Assembly (NCBI GenBank): GCA_052033505.1
Contig: JBPOJN010000002.1
Coordinates: 13,460-77,459, forward strand
Direction: 5' to 3'
Length of the DNA: 64,000 nucleotides
DNA from: JBPOJN01 sp052033505
GTDB taxonomy: Bacteria > UBA10199 > JACPAL01 > GCA-016699445
Part shown: in pieces, positions 35,327 to 43,538 of the stretch
Layout: each line of letters opens with the position of its first letter
How positions within the stretch are numbered: position 1 is the stretch's first letter
Notes under the pieces: generated by a model
The model's input: only the letters and a program-made list of their open reading frames with translations
The model's database searches: none
Told to the model about the DNA's origin: nothing
Translations under genes and position numbers: made by a program

Positions 35327-35761
35327 TCAAGCGCATTGACGGCAGAGACCGTAGAATTCCAGCGAGTGTGAAATTTCCGAAAATCCTTTTTTCTTAACCG
35401 ACCGTTCCAAGGGTTCGATCAGACACGCGTCAAGGTCTTCCACCGCATGGCAGTTCCGGCAGATGATGTGGTGGTGATGGTCGTCGGAGTCGCGGAATTC
35501 ATAGCGCGCGATGCCGTCCCCGAATTCGACGCGGCGGGCGACGCCGATCTTTTCGAACTGCGCCAGGCAACGATAGATGGTGACCAGATCGCAGCCGCTG
35601 TTACCCAGCTTGCGATGCAGGTCTTCCATCGTGAACGGTCCGTGTTCTTCGACCAAGATTTCCAAAAGCCCTAAGCGGGGCTTAGTTTTCCTAAGCCCCG
35701 CCTTGGCCAATGTCAGGATTGCTTCTTCAAGGCATTTTTTTGCGTGCGCGTGTCTTTTCAC
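35327..35761 (-). CDS. Fur-family metal regulator
   Basis: 144 residues. Fur fold: winged helix (TMEDLHRKLGNSGCDLVTIYRCLAQFEKIGVARRV), then a metal-sensing domain with His95-98 (DDHHHHIICRNC), structural Cys101/Cys104 and Cys140/Cys143 (GLCRQC). The HHHH cluster and the short length fit either Fur (iron) or Zur (zinc). It ends a same-strand run with His-rich and Cys-rich exported proteins, which favours zinc or another metal as signal. A very stable 11-bp hairpin lies within codons about 21-29. Start at 35761 by family length. Confidence 0.88.
   Translation of the reverse strand: MKRHAHAKKCLEEAILTLAKAGLRKTKPRLGLLEILVEEHGPFTMEDLHRKLGNSGCDLVTIYRCLAQFEKIGVARRVEFGDGIARYEFRDSDDHHHHIICRNCHAVEDLDACLIEPLERSVKKKGFSEISHSLEFYGLCRQCA
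35675..35701. repeat. Perfect 11-bp inverted repeat inside the Fur-family gene
   Basis: GCGGGGCTTAG (35675-35685), 5-base loop TTTTC, CTAAGCCCCGC (35691-35701). It would fold as a stable hairpin in the mRNA at codons about 21-29, coding for the segment around LRKTKPRLG. Confidence 0.8.
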
Positions 35762-35816
35762 GCCGCGACTTTGGGATAGGGCGTCCCGAAAATCAAAAGA
35801 TATTCTAGAGTTTCTG

Positions 35817-36716
35817 CTAGAGCTTCTGAAAGACCGCGGATTTCAAGTTTTCGATGATCTTCGCCCGGACTTCCACGTCCGTTTGGGAGGAGAAATCAAC
35901 GCCCTGAAACAGAAGGTCGTAGTGAACGCCGAAGGAGACGTCTCTGGCGGTATCCGTACCATGGAAATGGAGTGGATGATCGATCGGAGAGCCGTCTTCG
36001 GCGGCGCGGAACTTCGCGGTGACCAATACATCTTCGGAGATCTCGACGTCGAAGTCCGCCATGATCACATGAGCAGCCGGTGCCGAAAGGCTTAATTGTA
36101 CGGTGTTGATGGGATCCCCCTCGTCGAAATCCGCGTGAGCGGTCGAAAGGCCTCCGACTTCGTCATGGCCCTTCATCCAATTGCCTTTGAGGTGCAGAGC
36201 GGCGTGGGCGGGGGTCGAGGTCGACCCTGAGCCTTCCCCATCCAGGTCTTCGTCGTGATCATGGCCGGTGTCGTGGAACTTCAAAGCCGCGGCGGAAGCG
36301 GTGCCGCCCAAGGTCAGTTCATAAGAGCAATACGCGGTGATCGGGATCTCGAAAGAACCGATGGAAGTTTCCACGTCGTCCAAGCCCAGCAAATCTTCCG
36401 AGCCGTTCAAGGCTAGAAGCGTATCCGAACCCCCGACGCATTCGGGATCGTCACCGGAGGAAATCAGGTTTAAGTTTTTTAAGCCCAACTCCGCGTGATT
36501 GAGGTGGATGACCAAGCCCAAATCATTGGTGAGCTCTTTTGCGCCCCCGAGGTCAACGAGCGAAGCGGCGTCCACTGCCGCATGCGACAAGAGGACTTGC
36601 AGGGAACCTTGTTCCCCGCTTTCCGAACCGTTGGGAGAGAGCAAAGAAGACTGATTGCAACCGAAAGACGCGCCCGCGAGAAGCGCCGTCAGCAGGAGAA
36701 GTTTTGTTTTTTTCAT
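35817..36716 (-). CDS. His/Asp-rich lipoprotein, 299 aa
   Basis: Begins MKKTKLLLLTALLAGASFGC (Cys20 anchor). The mature protein has an acidic His-rich stretch (KFHDTGHDHDEDLDGEG, about 148-165) and single histidines elsewhere (HLNHAEL, PLHFHGTD). It is otherwise beta-rich with an Asp/Gly/Ser-rich surface. No family recognised. The composition suggests metal binding at the outer membrane. It lies between an outer-membrane beta-barrel gene (14 bases upstream) and a Fur-family regulator, so a role in metal capture, with control by the regulator, is a reasonable inference. Confidence 0.7.
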   Translation of the reverse strand: MKKTKLLLLTALLAGASFGCNQSSLLSPNGSESGEQGSLQVLLSHAAVDAASLVDLGGAKELTNDLGLVIHLNHAELGLKNLNLISSGDDPECVGGSDTLLALNGSEDLLGLDDVETSIGSFEIPITAYCSYELTLGGTASAAALKFHDTGHDHDEDLDGEGSGSTSTPAHAALHLKGNWMKGHDEVGGLSTAHADFDEGDPINTVQLSLSAPAAHVIMADFDVEISEDVLVTAKFRAAEDGSPIDHPLHFHGTDTARDVSFGVHYDLLFQGVDFSSQTDVEVRAKIIENLKSAVFQKL

Positions 36717-36730
36717 AAAGAGACCTTTTT

Positions 36731-37570
36731 TTAGAAGTTATAGTGAGCGTCGAAGAGGAACCCGTAGACCACGTCGTTTAATAAGACTGGTGAGGTCGGG
36801 GCCAAGCCGACGCCGCTTTTGAGCGTGAGCGTGTCCACGACGGAGAATTTCCCGCCGAGGCTGAAACGCAAGTTTTCGATGGGACTGATCGTGATGCCGG
36901 GTTTTAGGTAAATCTTTGTCGAACCGGATGTCAGCACGTCGCTGGAAAACGTCGTCGATCCTTGAAGCGCCAGAAATGCCTCCAATTGAGGCGTTTCTTT
37001 CAAGATCGGTACGTTGACGCCGGTCGCGAAATCGAGCGTCGGCCGCGGATCGCTGGAAAATCCTACCGTCGAACCCAACGTCGCGAAAACGTCGAGAAAC
37101 GGGAATCCCTTCGACAGCGTCACGAAGGGTGAGGCCATCACGGCGCCTTCGCCGAGGCCTTTGGATTCGCTTCCCGTCGGGAGCGTCAGGTCCGTGCCGA
37201 TCGATAGAAAGAGTTTTTCCCACTCTCCCGCCAGAAATTTCGCCGTCAGGGCCAAATCGCCCAAACCGTCTTGGGCGGGCAAGGCCGTGCGCCGGATCGA
37301 GAGGATGGGCAATCTTAAGCCCGCGCTGAAACGACGATGAAACGCGTATTCGCCCGAAAGTTGATTCGTATAAACCTCGCCTAAATCACCATCGAGCGAA
37401 TCGAACGAGAACGTATACCCCACGAACGTCCGCGGAGGCCGCGAGAGCGTCGAAAAAGGGTTGAATAAAGTGGTCCCGCCGCCGTGTCCCGAGACGTGAT
37501 GCGCATCGGCGGTCGCCGCGCATATCAAGATCATCAAGGTGAGCGACAGCGACCGAAGTCGGAATATCAC
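36731..37570 (-). CDS. Outer-membrane beta-barrel protein
   Basis: 279 residues. Sec signal peptide ends ATADAHHVSGHGGG, leaving a His-rich mature N-terminus that could bind metal. The rest is a regular series of amphipathic strands ending in an aromatic (FLFDAHYNF at the C-terminus), like the 'transporter' family of outer-membrane barrels (MetA-pathway phenol-degradation type, PF13557). Gene order with the His-rich lipoprotein, Cys-rich protein and Fur-family regulator suggests a metal-related channel or receptor. Confidence 0.75.
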   Translation of the reverse strand: MIFRLRSLSLTLMILICAATADAHHVSGHGGGTTLFNPFSTLSRPPRTFVGYTFSFDSLDGDLGEVYTNQLSGEYAFHRRFSAGLRLPILSIRRTALPAQDGLGDLALTAKFLAGEWEKLFLSIGTDLTLPTGSESKGLGEGAVMASPFVTLSKGFPFLDVFATLGSTVGFSSDPRPTLDFATGVNVPILKETPQLEAFLALQGSTTFSSDVLTSGSTKIYLKPGITISPIENLRFSLGGKFSVVDTLTLKSGVGLAPTSPVLLNDVVYGFLFDAHYNF

Positions 37571-37605
37571 AAAGCACCGCCTGTTTTGTAAGGAGCGTTG
37601 GTGTC

Positions 37606-37622
37606 GTTTCAGAAAATGAAAC
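37606..37622. promoter_or_regulatory. Inverted repeat GTTTCA-N5-TGAAAC
   Basis: Perfect 6-bp inverted repeat with a 5-base spacer (GTTTCAGAAAATGAAAC) placed between the Cys-rich gene and the beta-barrel gene, about 35 bases before the latter's start. It could be an operator of the Fur-family protein encoded at the end of the run, though it is not the canonical Fur box; it might also be a weak terminator. Confidence 0.35.
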
Positions 37623-38017
37623 TAACCGCGGGGAGGGGGAGCTTCGGGATAGGGCTTCGGATTTTGGGGAACTTTGAGAGGATCTTCTAAAGTTTCGAAA
37701 ACGAAAGGCGCGGGAGCGACGGACGCGACCGTGAGCAAAAAAGGCTCGGAGCGGAAATCGATCGTGACCCCATCGGCTTTTTTCGCGCCGCAGGGTTCTT
37801 GAGCATAGCCGGATCGTTTGTCTTGGTGGCACGACATTTTACGTTCGCCGAAGGTTTTTGTGTCGTGTTTGCAGCCGCAGGAAGTCTCGCGGTGGGCGCA
37901 GCAGCAGGCGGAGTCTTTTTTGTAGGCTCCCCAAGCGACCGACATGGGATAGGCCTGGCCCAAAGAAATGAGCCCGAAAAGGATCGCGATGAAGAATCTG
38001 TGGCGTAAGACGAACAT
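37622..38017 (-). CDS. Cys-rich exported protein, 131 aa
   Basis: A hydrophobic N-terminus (MFVLRHRFFIAILFGLISLGQAYPMSV) serves as signal peptide or anchor. Next comes a Cys-dense stretch (DSACCCAHRETSCGCKHD then KMSCHQDKRSG...EPCGAKK, about residues 37-80) and a Pro-rich tail. The many Cys and His residues suggest metal or thiol chemistry. No family is recognised; the Pro-rich end and small size are like small periplasmic metal-handling proteins. It is flanked by hemJ and the outer-membrane barrel on the same strand. Confidence 0.65.
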   Translation of the reverse strand: MFVLRHRFFIAILFGLISLGQAYPMSVAWGAYKKDSACCCAHRETSCGCKHDTKTFGERKMSCHQDKRSGYAQEPCGAKKADGVTIDFRSEPFLLTVASVAPAPFVFETLEDPLKVPQNPKPYPEAPPPRG

Positions 38018-38063
38018 GTGGGTCCCCGGCTACACCGCCCCGGAAGAGACTGTCAATCGATGG

Positions 38064-38492
38064 TTAGAAGGGTTTCACGACGACCAGGATCACGACGGCG
38101 ATCAGTATCAGGGTGGGGATTTCGTTGATCATGCGGCAGGCTTTTTCGGAGAGGAAGAAATCGCCCGCGGCGAACCGGCGGTGCGTGTACCCGGCGAAGA
38201 AGTGATACGCGATCAAGCAGGCGATGCCCAGAAGCTTCGCATGAAACCACGCCGCGTGGAGGACCATCGGGTTTTCACGAATCAGTAACAACCCGAACAG
38301 GATCGTGACGGCCATGGCCGGATGCATGATCGCATAGAGGAGCTTCCTCTCCATCGTCGTGTAGGCGGCGCAGAGGGCGGGCGCGGAGCGGTGTTTGGCG
38401 TGATAAACGTAGAGCCTGAAAATATAAAACATCCCGGCGAACCAGGCGACCATCGCGATGATGTGAAAGGCTTTGAGCCAGAGGTAGGCCAT
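38064..38492 (-). CDS. hemJ: Protoporphyrinogen oxidase HemJ
   Basis: 142 residues, four membrane helices. LWLKAFHIIAMVAWFAGMFYIFRLYVYH at the start is the HemJ (UPF0093) signature with its conserved His and Trp; MHPAMAVTILFGLLLI and AAWFHAKLLGIACLIAYH follow. It oxidises protoporphyrinogen IX to protoporphyrin IX in the inner membrane. The neighbours hemN and hemE (beyond typA) are in the same pathway, which supports the call over the similar CopD family. Confidence 0.88.
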   Translation of the reverse strand: MAYLWLKAFHIIAMVAWFAGMFYIFRLYVYHAKHRSAPALCAAYTTMERKLLYAIMHPAMAVTILFGLLLIRENPMVLHAAWFHAKLLGIACLIAYHFFAGYTHRRFAAGDFFLSEKACRMINEIPTLILIAVVILVVVKPF

Positions 38493-38504
38493 AGCGTTTT
38501 AGCT

Positions 38505-40310
38505 TTACCGGAACGTCGCCGAGAGCACGTTTTTGCGCAAGCGGATCGATTTCGGCGTCACTTCCACCTGTTCGTCGTCGCGGATGAATTCGATCGCGCG
38601 TTCGAGCGTCATCGGCAGGATCGGAGTTAGCGATAAAGATTCGTCTTTACCGGAGGCGCGCATATTGGAGAGTTTCTTTTCCTTGCAGGGATTCACGTCC
38701 AAATCTTGCTCGCGGTTGTTTTCGCCGATGATCATACCTTCGTACACGGGAATGCCGGCTTCGATGAAGAGGTTGCCGCGGGGTTCTAAGTGGAAAAGTC
38801 CGTAAATGACGGAGTCGCCCTGGCGGTCGGAGACGAGAGAGCCGGTCACGCGGGACTTGATCTCACCGCGGAAAGGTTCGTAGCCGGTGACGTAGGAGTT
38901 CATCAGTCCCGTGCCCTTGGTGTCGGTCAAAAATTCGTTGCGATAGCCGATAAGTCCGCGCGAGGGGACAGAAAACTCGAGTCGCACGCGGCCCGAACCG
39001 TGGTTGACCATGTTCGTCATGCGGCCCATGCGGCGCGCGAGTTTTTCGGTCACGATGCCGGTGAAGTCCTCATGGATGTCGACGAAAAGGTGTTCGATGG
39101 GCTCGCATTCGGCGCCGTTGACGGTCTTCATGATGACCTTCGGGCGGCTCACGCAAAGCTCGAATCCCTCGCGGCGCATCGTTTCGATCAGGATCGCCAT
39201 CTGGAATTCGCCGCGGCCTTTGACCAGGAAACTGTCGGCGGTTTCGCCCTGTTCGACTTTGAGGGCGACGTTGTGCAGGATTTCTTTTTGGAGGCGTTCC
39301 AGGATTTTACGGGATTGCACGATCTTGCCTTCGCGCCCGGCGAAGGGAGAGCTGTTGACCATGAACTTCATGGAGACCGTGGGCTCGTCGACGGTGATGC
39401 GTTTCAAGGCTTTCGGGTTCGCCGCGGTACCGATCGTGTCGCCGATCTCGACGTTTTCTATGCCGGCCAAGATCACGATTTCTCCGGCTTCGACCGCTTC
39501 GACGTCGCGGAAACGGATGCCTTCGTAGACTTGGAGGTTCGTGGCTTTCAGCGGACGCGGATTGCCGTCCTTGCCGATGCAGACCAAGGAGTCGTTTTTC
39601 TTCGCGCTCCCGTTGAACACGCGTCCGATCGCGAGACGTCCGAGATAATCCGAGTAAGCCAGGTTCGTGACCAACATCTGGAAAGGCTCGGCCGGGTCAT
39701 AATGCGGCGGCGGGACTTCTTCGACGATCTTTTCGAAGAGGGGCGCCAGGTTCGTGCCTTTTTCCTCGAGCGTGTTCTGCGCTAAGCCTTCGCGTCCGAT
39801 CGCGTAGAGCACGGGAAAATTAATCTGTTCGTCGTTGGCGTCCAGGTCGATGAAGAGGCTGTAGACTTCGTCCAGGACTTCCTTCGGGCGTGCGTCCTTG
39901 CGGTCGATCTTATTCACGACGACGATAATTTTTAAGTTTTGCTCCAAGGCCTTCTTCAAGACGAAACGCGTCTGGGGCAGCGGGCCTTCGGAGGAGTCGA
40001 CCAGCAGGATCGCGCCGTCGACCATCTTCAGTCCGCGCTCCACCTCACCGCCGAAGTCGGCGTGGCCCGGGGTGTCGATGATGTTGATTTTGACGTCCTT
40101 CCAAAAGACTGAGCAGTTCTTCGCCGCGATCGTGATGCCGCGCTCGCGCTCGAGGTCCATGTTGTCCATCACGCGGTCTTCGGTCGCTTGGTTCTCGCGA
40201 AAAGTCCCGCTTTGCTTGAGCAGTTGATCGACGAGCGTGGTTTTGCCGTGGTCGACGTGCGCGATGATGGCGATGCTGCGGAGCTTCGGATTGGTCAGTG
40301 TCGATTTCAT
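38505..40310 (-). CDS. typA: Ribosome-binding GTPase TypA/BipA
   Basis: 601 residues from the ATG at 40310. G1 motif AHVDHGKTT (17-25), switch II DTPGHADFGGEVERGL, G4 VVNKIDR. It then follows the EF-G-like plan with the TypA-specific C-terminal domain (SVPSRGLIGYRNEFLTDTKGTG and IIGENNREQDLDVNPCKEKKLSNMR). It is a translational GTPase that aids 50S subunit assembly and stress responses. It lies within a haem gene run, 52 bases after hemN and 12 before hemJ. Confidence 0.97.
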   Translation of the reverse strand: MKSTLTNPKLRSIAIIAHVDHGKTTLVDQLLKQSGTFRENQATEDRVMDNMDLERERGITIAAKNCSVFWKDVKINIIDTPGHADFGGEVERGLKMVDGAILLVDSSEGPLPQTRFVLKKALEQNLKIIVVVNKIDRKDARPKEVLDEVYSLFIDLDANDEQINFPVLYAIGREGLAQNTLEEKGTNLAPLFEKIVEEVPPPHYDPAEPFQMLVTNLAYSDYLGRLAIGRVFNGSAKKNDSLVCIGKDGNPRPLKATNLQVYEGIRFRDVEAVEAGEIVILAGIENVEIGDTIGTAANPKALKRITVDEPTVSMKFMVNSSPFAGREGKIVQSRKILERLQKEILHNVALKVEQGETADSFLVKGRGEFQMAILIETMRREGFELCVSRPKVIMKTVNGAECEPIEHLFVDIHEDFTGIVTEKLARRMGRMTNMVNHGSGRVRLEFSVPSRGLIGYRNEFLTDTKGTGLMNSYVTGYEPFRGEIKSRVTGSLVSDRQGDSVIYGLFHLEPRGNLFIEAGIPVYEGMIIGENNREQDLDVNPCKEKKLSNMRASGKDESLSLTPILPMTLERAIEFIRDDEQVEVTPKSIRLRKNVLSATFR

Positions 40311-40362
40311 AAACTTTAAGTTTCTTTCTTGTACGGAATGCTGAGGCTTAAGGTCAGGATCC

Positions 40363-41739
40363 CTAAATGGTTCTGGAAAAGACGGGGTTATTCGCATTTC
40401 CCCGGGCGGCGTCAAGATAAGAGTCGAAAATCATCGCTATATTCCGGAGGAACAAAAAGCCCTCCGGGGTCACGCGCAGGCCACGGCTGGATGTTTCCAC
40501 GAGACCGTCGTCGGCGAAGCCCCGGAGTTGTGAAATCTCTTCGGCGAAAGTTTTCTGAAAATCCTCGTTCCAATCTTTTCGGAAACTCTCGAAGTCGACC
40601 TCGCCCGTGCACATGATGCGGGTGATGACGTCGCGGCGCATGGGGTCTTGGCCGGAAAGGATATGGCCTCGGTGGGTGGCCAAGTGGCCGCTGTTAACGG
40701 CCTGTTCGTACGGGGCGAGGTCTTTTTCGTTCTGAAAATAATTCCCGGCCGCATACGAAATAGCGCTGACCCCGAAACCGATCTGGTGCGCGTCTGCGTG
40801 CGTCGAATACCCCATGAAATTGCGGTGGATCGTATTATCGTCCAGGGCCTTCGCCAGGGCGTCATTTTCCAGGGCGAAATGATCCATCCCGATCAGGCGG
40901 TAACCGTTTTGGGTCAAGGTGTCGTAGGCTCTTTCGAAAAGCGCGAGTTTCAGTTCAGGCGGGGGGAGGTCTTTATCTTCAAAAGAGCGCTGATACGGTT
41001 TCAACCAGGGCACGTGCGCGTAGCTATAGACGGCCAGGCGGTCGGGCCTCAAAAGCAAAACGTGTTCGAGCGTCTTCGTCCATGTCTCCAAGGTCTGCCC
41101 CGGCAATCCGTAGATCAGGTCGAAGTTGAAGGAGCGAAACCCTAAACCCCGTAATTGTTCGACCATTTGGGCCGTCATTTCATAGGTCTGATGGCGGTTG
41201 ATGAGCTTCTGTACCTTCGGGTCGAAATCTTGAACACCCAATGAAATGCGGTTGAATGGAAGCTCGGCCAAAGCGCGGCAGAATTCCGGGGTACTCGTGC
41301 GCGGGTGCATTTCGATCGCGATCTCCGCGCCCGGCAGGAGGCGGAAGCGTGTTTGGGCTTTTTCTACGATTTCACGGATCTCGCCGGGCTGCAGGAAATT
41401 CGGCGTGCCTCCGCCGAAGTGCATTTGAGACGCCGGAGATTTCCCGGGCAGAGCCTCGGCGACGCGGTCGATTTCCCGCAGCAATACGTCGACGTACGGG
41501 CGGGAACGCGCATGGTCTTTCGTGATGACCTTCATACATCCGCAAAAATGGCAGAGGTTTTCACAGAAGGGGAGATGGAAATAGAGCGAGAGATTTTCGT
41601 TCGGCTTCAAAGACGACAAAGCCTTCTGATAGTCGTTTTCACCGACTTTCGATGTCCAGACCGGAGCGGTGGGATAGCTCGTATAGCGCGGGCCGGCGAC
41701 GTCGTATTTGCGGAGGAGTTGCAACAGGCGCTCGTTCAT
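40363..41739 (-). CDS. hemN: Oxygen-independent coproporphyrinogen III oxidase
   Basis: 458 residues. Radical SAM enzyme: Cys59, Cys63, Cys66 with Cys68 in FCENLCHFCGC, the CxxxCxxCxC pattern of true HemN. It also carries MHFGGGTPNFL and the HemN C-terminal domain (around MRRDVITRIMCTGEVDF). It converts coproporphyrinogen III to protoporphyrinogen IX without oxygen. The ATG overlaps the hemE stop codon (ATGA), so the two are translated together. Confidence 0.97.
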   Translation of the reverse strand: MNERLLQLLRKYDVAGPRYTSYPTAPVWTSKVGENDYQKALSSLKPNENLSLYFHLPFCENLCHFCGCMKVITKDHARSRPYVDVLLREIDRVAEALPGKSPASQMHFGGGTPNFLQPGEIREIVEKAQTRFRLLPGAEIAIEMHPRTSTPEFCRALAELPFNRISLGVQDFDPKVQKLINRHQTYEMTAQMVEQLRGLGFRSFNFDLIYGLPGQTLETWTKTLEHVLLLRPDRLAVYSYAHVPWLKPYQRSFEDKDLPPPELKLALFERAYDTLTQNGYRLIGMDHFALENDALAKALDDNTIHRNFMGYSTHADAHQIGFGVSAISYAAGNYFQNEKDLAPYEQAVNSGHLATHRGHILSGQDPMRRDVITRIMCTGEVDFESFRKDWNEDFQKTFAEEISQLRGFADDGLVETSSRGLRVTPEGFLFLRNIAMIFDSYLDAARGNANNPVFSRTI

Positions 41740-42776
41740 GATTTCGCCGTGTCCACGAACGCCTTCGCGTTTTCGACGGGGATGTCCTCGAGGATGCCGT
41801 GGCCTAAATTAACGATGTAACCCGGAGAACCGCCGGCGGCCTCGATCATTTTTTTCGTTTCTTCCCGGATGGTGTCAGGAGGGGCGTAAAGTTTCGCCGG
41901 ATCGAAATTACCCTGGATCGCGACTTCGCCTTTCGCGCGCGCCCGGATCTCGCGCAAATCCGTACGCCAGTCCACGCTGATCACGTCGGGACCGGCCGAC
42001 TTCATGTCGTCGAAGAGATGTGATCCGCCTTTAATGTAGAGGATCGTGGGGACGCCAGTGATTTTGATCGCCTTCAGAATCTCGCGCGTGTAGGGCAGGG
42101 CGAAACGCCGGTAGTCGTCCGCGTCCATCATGCCGGCCCAAGTATCGAAGAGTTGGATCGCGTCGCATCCGGCCGCGACTTGTGCTTTCAAGTAGTCGAT
42201 CGTCGCGAGCGAGATTTTTTCCATGAGCAGGCGAAAGACTGCGAGGTCGCGGTAGGCGAGTCTCTTGATGCGCGCGCCGTCGTAGGATCCGTCCCCACCC
42301 ACCATGTACGCCCCGACCGTGAACGGCGCCCCCGCAAAACCCAAGAGAGGAACGTCGGGAGAGAGTTCTTTTTTGATCCTGCGGATGGCTTCGAACACGA
42401 ACGCACAACGGCCGGGCACGTCTTTTTCGTGCAGGTCCGAGGCTTCGGCCTTCGTCACGACCGCGCGATCAAAAACGGGACCGACGTCCTTGACGAAATC
42501 GAGTTTGAGCCCCATCGCTTCCGGCACGATCAAGATGTCGCTATAAAGGATGGCGGCGTCGACGCCTAAGCGCCGAATGGGTTGCAGCGTGATCTGGCAA
42601 GCGATCTCGGGATTCTTCATCATCGCGAGCGTGGCCATTTTCTGCCGTATCTCGCGGTATTCGGGCAGATAACGTCCCGCCTGCCGCATCATCCAGACGG
42701 GCGCGCGGTCGACGGGCTCACGCCGGCAGGCCCTTAAAAATCGTTCTTTCGAGGTCATGAAGAGGGGGAAAGTCAT
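41736..42776 (-). CDS. hemE: Uroporphyrinogen decarboxylase
   Basis: 346 residues from the ATG at 42776, preceded by GGGAA; an ATG at 42758 is the alternative. Signatures: PVWMMRQAGRYLPEYREIR near the start, YSDILIVPEAMGL, GFAGAPFTVGAYMV, QLFDTWAG, and the end LGHGILEDIPVENAKAFVDT. It removes four carboxyl groups from uroporphyrinogen III. First gene of the long minus-strand run; divergent from thrH with about 90 bases between. Confidence 0.97.
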   Translation of the reverse strand: MTFPLFMTSKERFLRACRREPVDRAPVWMMRQAGRYLPEYREIRQKMATLAMMKNPEIACQITLQPIRRLGVDAAILYSDILIVPEAMGLKLDFVKDVGPVFDRAVVTKAEASDLHEKDVPGRCAFVFEAIRRIKKELSPDVPLLGFAGAPFTVGAYMVGGDGSYDGARIKRLAYRDLAVFRLLMEKISLATIDYLKAQVAAGCDAIQLFDTWAGMMDADDYRRFALPYTREILKAIKITGVPTILYIKGGSHLFDDMKSAGPDVISVDWRTDLREIRARAKGEVAIQGNFDPAKLYAPPDTIREETKKMIEAAGGSPGYIVNLGHGILEDIPVENAKAFVDTAKS

Positions 42777-42868
42777 CGATTTCCCGGATAAATTCAATCC
42801 TAAAATACGGCGAGGAGGTTTTAAGAAAACCCTGGCCATTTTTCCGGTCGTTGATTTAAGGCCTGCGC

Positions 42869-43498
42869 ATGATTTTAGCCTGCTTGGATTTGGAAGGGGT
42901 CTTGGTCCCCGAAATCTGGATCAACTTCGCCGAAAAGACCGGCATCGAGGAGTTGCGTCTCACGACGCGCGACATTCCGGACTACGACGTGCTGATGAAG
43001 AAGCGGCTGAAGATCCTGGCCGATCATAAATTGAAATTAAAGGACATCGAAGAAGTCATCGGTACGCTCGAGCCGCTGGAAGGCGCGAAGGAATTCCTCG
43101 AACGTCTGAGGTCTTCTTTCCAGGTCGTTATTCTCTCCGACACGTTCTACGAATTCGGCATGCCTTTGATGAAACAATTGGGGTTTCCGACGTTGTTTTG
43201 TCACTCGTTGGGGATCGGGCCCGATGGATCGGTGACCGACTACCGGCTGCGTCTTCAAGACCAGAAGAAAAAAGCCATCGATGCCTTTCGCGCGCTTAAC
43301 TTCAAAACCATCGCTGCTGGCGACTCCTATAATGATACGTCGATGCTCAGCGCTGCAGATCACGGGATTTTATTCTGTCCTCCCGATAATGTGAAAAAAG
43401 AGTTCCCACAATTTCCGGTTGCGATGGACCATCCCAAGCTTTGGGAACATTTTGAGTGGTATCAGAAAGAGTTGACATTATCGACCCGGCGAGTTTGA
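42869..43498 (+). CDS. thrH: ThrH-type phosphoserine phosphatase / homoserine kinase
   Basis: 209 residues. HAD-superfamily enzyme of the ThrH type, recognised by its start CLDLEGVLVPEIWINFAEKTGI (Asp7 nucleophile). It continues with VVILSDTFYEF, LRLQDQKKKAID and AAGDSYNDTSMLSAADHGI. ThrH moves phosphate from phosphoserine to water or to homoserine, linking serine and threonine synthesis. TAAGG precedes the ATG. Confidence 0.93.
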   Translation: MILACLDLEGVLVPEIWINFAEKTGIEELRLTTRDIPDYDVLMKKRLKILADHKLKLKDIEEVIGTLEPLEGAKEFLERLRSSFQVVILSDTFYEFGMPLMKQLGFPTLFCHSLGIGPDGSVTDYRLRLQDQKKKAIDAFRALNFKTIAAGDSYNDTSMLSAADHGILFCPPDNVKKEFPQFPVAMDHPKLWEHFEWYQKELTLSTRRV

Positions 43499-43538
43499 AA
43501 GGACAACTTTTGATCCTACTTAAGGAGCCAATGTTCCC

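Noticed and set aside
38790..39785. Long open frame on the plus strand opposite typA
   Set aside because: It is a shadow of a GC-rich coding strand: Asp/Val/Ala/Phe-rich with no family features, and typA is certain.
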